Shown here: positions 60,983-64,000 of the stretch, piece by piece
Numbering within the stretch: the first letter of the stretch is position 1
How the letters are laid out: every line of letters begins with the position of its first letter
Origin: Ostrinia nubilalis
Lineage: Eukaryota > Arthropoda > Insecta > Lepidoptera > Crambidae
Length of the DNA stretch: 64,000 nt
Direction of reading: 5' to 3'
Assembly (NCBI RefSeq): GCF_963855985.1
Contig: NC_087117.1
Span: 1,121,001 to 1,185,000 of the forward strand
Made by a program: the position numbers and the translations under genes
The notes under the pieces: model-generated
Told to the model about the DNA's origin: nothing
What the model saw: only the letters and a program-made list of their open reading frames with translations
The model's database searches: none

Positions 60983-61691
60983 CTGAGGAGAGAGACGAAG
61001 ACGACGTTATAAATCTAGCTTTACAAAGTGAAAATAAATATTAAGTGAAGATGGATGTACTAATTTTCAGTGTTAGAGTTAAATTACATACTAAAATTGT
61101 AAAATATTTCAAGAGAAAATATTATATGAAAATAACTAATTCCTCATAAAGAACAATGACCAAAAATGTATGGAGTGTGGTCCAAATGTCCACCACTAAC
61201 GAGACCTATCTAGTAAAATAGTCTACTAAACACTGATTCATTATAACCAAACCGCAATCAAAAATATGCTGTCAGTAAAAAGTTATGACTGAATGAAAAA
61301 TCATGTTTTTTACCTTTTCATCCGAAAAATGTTCTTGATATCATTCTATCCATCGCACATTTTGGATTAATCTATGCATGTTATGTCATGTCGCTTAGTG
61401 TGCCGTGTTAGATTCTCGCTAAAAGAAAAAAAAATAAGCTCAGAAGAAAGACATAAATATTGGAATTATGGTCGGGTAGTCGCTGCTCCGCCCCTATTGG
61501 TTGTAGGGTGATGTTATATAACCTAAAACCATCCTTGATAAATGGGCTATCCATAACAGAAATAATTTTTCAAATCGGACCAGTAGTTCCTGAGATTAGC
61601 GCGTAAACTACTACAATTTTTCATACGGTCATAACTTTTTTTACTGACAGCTTATTTTTTTTTCGTCCCATACTGAAAGTTAATCTCTATC

Positions 61692-62378
61692 ACAGAATAA
61701 GTAATAGTACAGGTACAGAAGGATTACTCCGCAAGACGATTTAAATAAATGCGAGTTTTGCTACGACGCGATACAGTGGAATTCAGCTCGCACAGCACTA
61801 CGTACCTACAATTTTATTCACCTACAAGTTTTGTCTCTTTCTATCGCGTGCCTCTGAACTCTTCTTACGCTGTTAGGGTTGCTGTCTAGTGAAAAAAATA
61901 ATTAATCTACTTATATGTCATGAGGTACGTACCTCATGATACGTATGTATGTAAGTACGCATTCATTATGGAAAACCTTGGGAGAGGCCTTTGTCCAGCA
62001 GTGGACGTCATTTGGCTGAAACGAACGAACGCATTCTGAGCAGTGGTCATGGTAGGTTAGGTTCCTATACTATCCTAAGAATTATTGATTACCTACATGG
62101 CCAACATACCTTTCAGTATCTTTGGGAAGCGAAAAAAAAAGATAAATCCGGTAGATTTCTTTTCGAATTTAAACACCCGAACGCCGCACAATATTATTTC
62201 TTTCTCTTTATGTCCATTTTTAAATAATACTTCGATCATAGAATTAGGTACTACAACGCACGCCAGCGTCCTGACGGGCGCGCGCGTGACACTCGACTGA
62301 TATAATACCCGCCGGCGGGGCGCTTCGCTGTAGGTAATTATCGGATGTACCGCGCGGAGTGAGCCAGGCCTGTCTCTA
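61692..62378 (-). mobile_element. THAP-bearing element, minus copy
   Basis: Reverse counterpart of 53,300-53,990 and very similar, including the same RTE insertion, so the two share a duplication history. This copy keeps the first THAP cysteine (YCAAFGC) but has a stop just before it. Confidence 0.72.
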
Positions 62379-62389
62379 TTTAATGGACT

Positions 62390-63158
62390 ATAAGTAGGGA
62401 ATGCAAAACCGGTTAATCGGAAACCGAAAAATCGGAAAAACCGCCCTTTTTCGACCAATTCTAAAACCGGTTTTAAAAATCGAAACCCGGATTTAAATCG
62501 GTTTTTCTATCTGTCTGTATACACGTAACAAATTCCATAAATAAGCAATATCATTTTATTATAATATAACCTGGGTATTTTGATATTTGACGAATATTTG
62601 GTTATTTTACAATTTATAACTTGGCAACATTGTCACTTGGTTACTCCGTCGTTTACCTTTGAACGGGGAATCCCCGATAATTATTTAAGACTCGTACCGC
62701 CCGCGCCCGCCACCTGACATGACCCACCCCGCGATTCAGATAGTTGGTGATTATTGCAGTGAATAATTAACCTAATGTGTGAGTGAATTGAACAGTTTTT
62801 ATTTCTGAACTAGCGGCCGCCCGCGACTTCGTACGCGTGGATCCCGTTTTACCACCTTCATCTATCTTACGCGGTTTAGATTTTTTCATACAAATGTTTT
62901 TTCCCGCTAACTCCCGTTCCCGTGGGAATTTTGGAAAATCCTGTTCTAGCTAAGCTTTAAGTTTACTAAGGTACCTGCATGCCAAATTTCAAGCGTCTAA
63001 CTTAAGCGGTTTAGGTTTTTCATATAAAAGGATTTTCCCACTAATTCCGGTTCCCGTGGGAATTCTTAAGTATACTATAACCTGCCCAGGAGTATGAAGG
63101 ATAATTGTACCAAGTTTCGTTAAAATCCGTCGAGTAGTTTTTGTTTCTATAAGGAACA

Positions 63159-63201
<43 letters not shown>

Positions 63202-63930
63202 GGACAGACAGACAGACAAAAATTTTACTGATTGCATTTTTGGTATCAGTATCGATCACTAATCACCCCCTGATAGTTATTTTGAAAATATATTTCATGT
63301 ACAGAATTGACTTCTCTACAGATTTATTATAAGTATAGATAGATTGTTTTGAACATTGAATCTCATTTATTTGCGATATCTGCAGAATCTTATTACTGTA
63401 ATACTTAGTGTATTGAAATTTGACAGAAATACCACCTAACGTTCACAAATAAAGCTTTTTACATTATATTCTACTTTTTAATTTAAGATATTGCTTATAT
63501 CAATCGTAATTGTAAACAAATGCGTTTTTGATGTACATTACGTAGTACATGGTGGTAATTATCAAAATACTAAACCGACAGAGTAATGAATTTTAAAAAC
63601 GTATTCGTTGACCATTATTATTACGTACAATTGAGATAAACTACCATCCTTTGAGTTAAATTTAGCTTATTCATTATGCATTATGTGCCTATAATGCCTA
63701 ATGAATAAGCTCAATTTATCAAAACTGTTATAATAACCCTCTCTTAAATAATGTAATCTTACACAAAACGGACAGGACGTAACAAATCGCTGTATGTAAC
63801 TACTAGTTGATTGAAAAAAAAAATAGAACGATAATAACCGATTAAAAACCGAAAACCGGTTTTTTTTCTTGGAAACCGAAAAAAAAATCGGTTTTTGATA
63901 AACTTTCGGTTTTGCATACCCTAACTATAA
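62390..63930. mobile_element. TIR element with AAACCGGTTTT-rich ends
   Basis: Ends GGAATGCAAAACCGG and CGGTTTTGCATACC, each followed by many AAACCG/CGGTTT words. Contains a dispersed repeat at 62,809-63,345 with a (CAGA)n tract. Confidence 0.72.
63166..63218. repeat. (CAGA)n microsatellite
   Basis: Tandem CAGA units with two CGGA interruptions. Confidence 0.95.
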
Positions 63931-64000
63931 GCCAATATAGGTCTCATTAGTGGTGGACATTTGGACCACTTTTGGTCATTGTCCTTTGCTAAAATGTAGC

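Larger units (their letters stand above)
61143..63993. mobile_element. Outer TIR element with nested insertions
   Basis: AATGACCAAAAATGTATGG and GTCCAAATGTCCACCACTAA at 61,155 face their reverse (TTAGTGGTGGACATTTGGAC, CACTTTTGGTCATT) at 63,949-63,985. Between them lie the minus THAP copy and a second TIR element (62,390-63,930). Confidence 0.7.

Noticed and set aside
60526..60960. 144-codon plus-strand ORF with three repeats
   Set aside because: Antisense shadow of E1 and its two 141-bp tandem copies; the minus strand gives the splice sites and the consistent phase.

Overview
This is about 64 kb of insect nuclear DNA, almost certainly from a moth or butterfly. The evidence is eukaryotic split genes with GT-AG introns, together with many repeat families of the kind that crowd lepidopteran genomes: RTE-like LINE 3' ends with (TGA)n tails, tRNA-headed SINEs, a mariner, a hAT MITE and many small hairpin MITEs.

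One host gene fills nearly the whole window on the minus strand. I assembled 34 internal coding exons between 60,982 (upstream) and 2,329 (downstream). Every intron has GT-AG borders and all 33 junction phases agree, giving about 6,079 nt (roughly 2,026 codons) of continuous reading frame. By remembered alignment the protein is the catalytic subunit of DNA-dependent protein kinase (DNA-PKcs, PRKDC), the large PI3K-like kinase of non-homologous end joining. The window holds the middle: HEAT-repeat solenoid, the two segments matching the autophosphorylation-cluster regions, and apparently the approach to the FAT domain. The N-terminus lies right of the window; the kinase domain and stop codon lie to the left.

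The most striking observation is that at least eight of these exons (E1, E11, E17, E20, E23, E25, E29, E33) exist in two to five local copies. At every one of the eight loci the most upstream copy is complete, while all downstream copies lack the 5' part of the exon but keep its 3' part and usually its splice donor. For E20 (four extra copies, each exactly 122 nt) and E17 (three extra copies of 124, 124 and 121 nt) the shortened copies begin right after a new pyrimidine-rich AG, keep the reading phase and have no stop. They could be alternative, mutually exclusive exons. For E23 the extra copies sit inside a 2.5 kb minisatellite.

The introns are packed with mobile elements. An apparently intact LINE with two open ORFs (PHD-finger ORF1; endonuclease plus reverse transcriptase ORF2) occupies about 31.76-36.96 kb. 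A second, broken LINE lies at 46.5-48.6 kb. A third LINE fragment at 21.97-24.10 kb was itself hit by a decayed mariner, and both sit inside a tandem array derived from the E20 region. Two THAP-domain-bearing elements lie in opposite orientation 8 kb apart (53.3 and 61.7 kb), and the right end (61.1-64 kb) is a multi-level nest of insertions. No tRNA, rRNA or CRISPR gene is supported; the tRNA-like sequences are SINE heads. Repeat limits are read by eye and usually good to about 5-10 bases.
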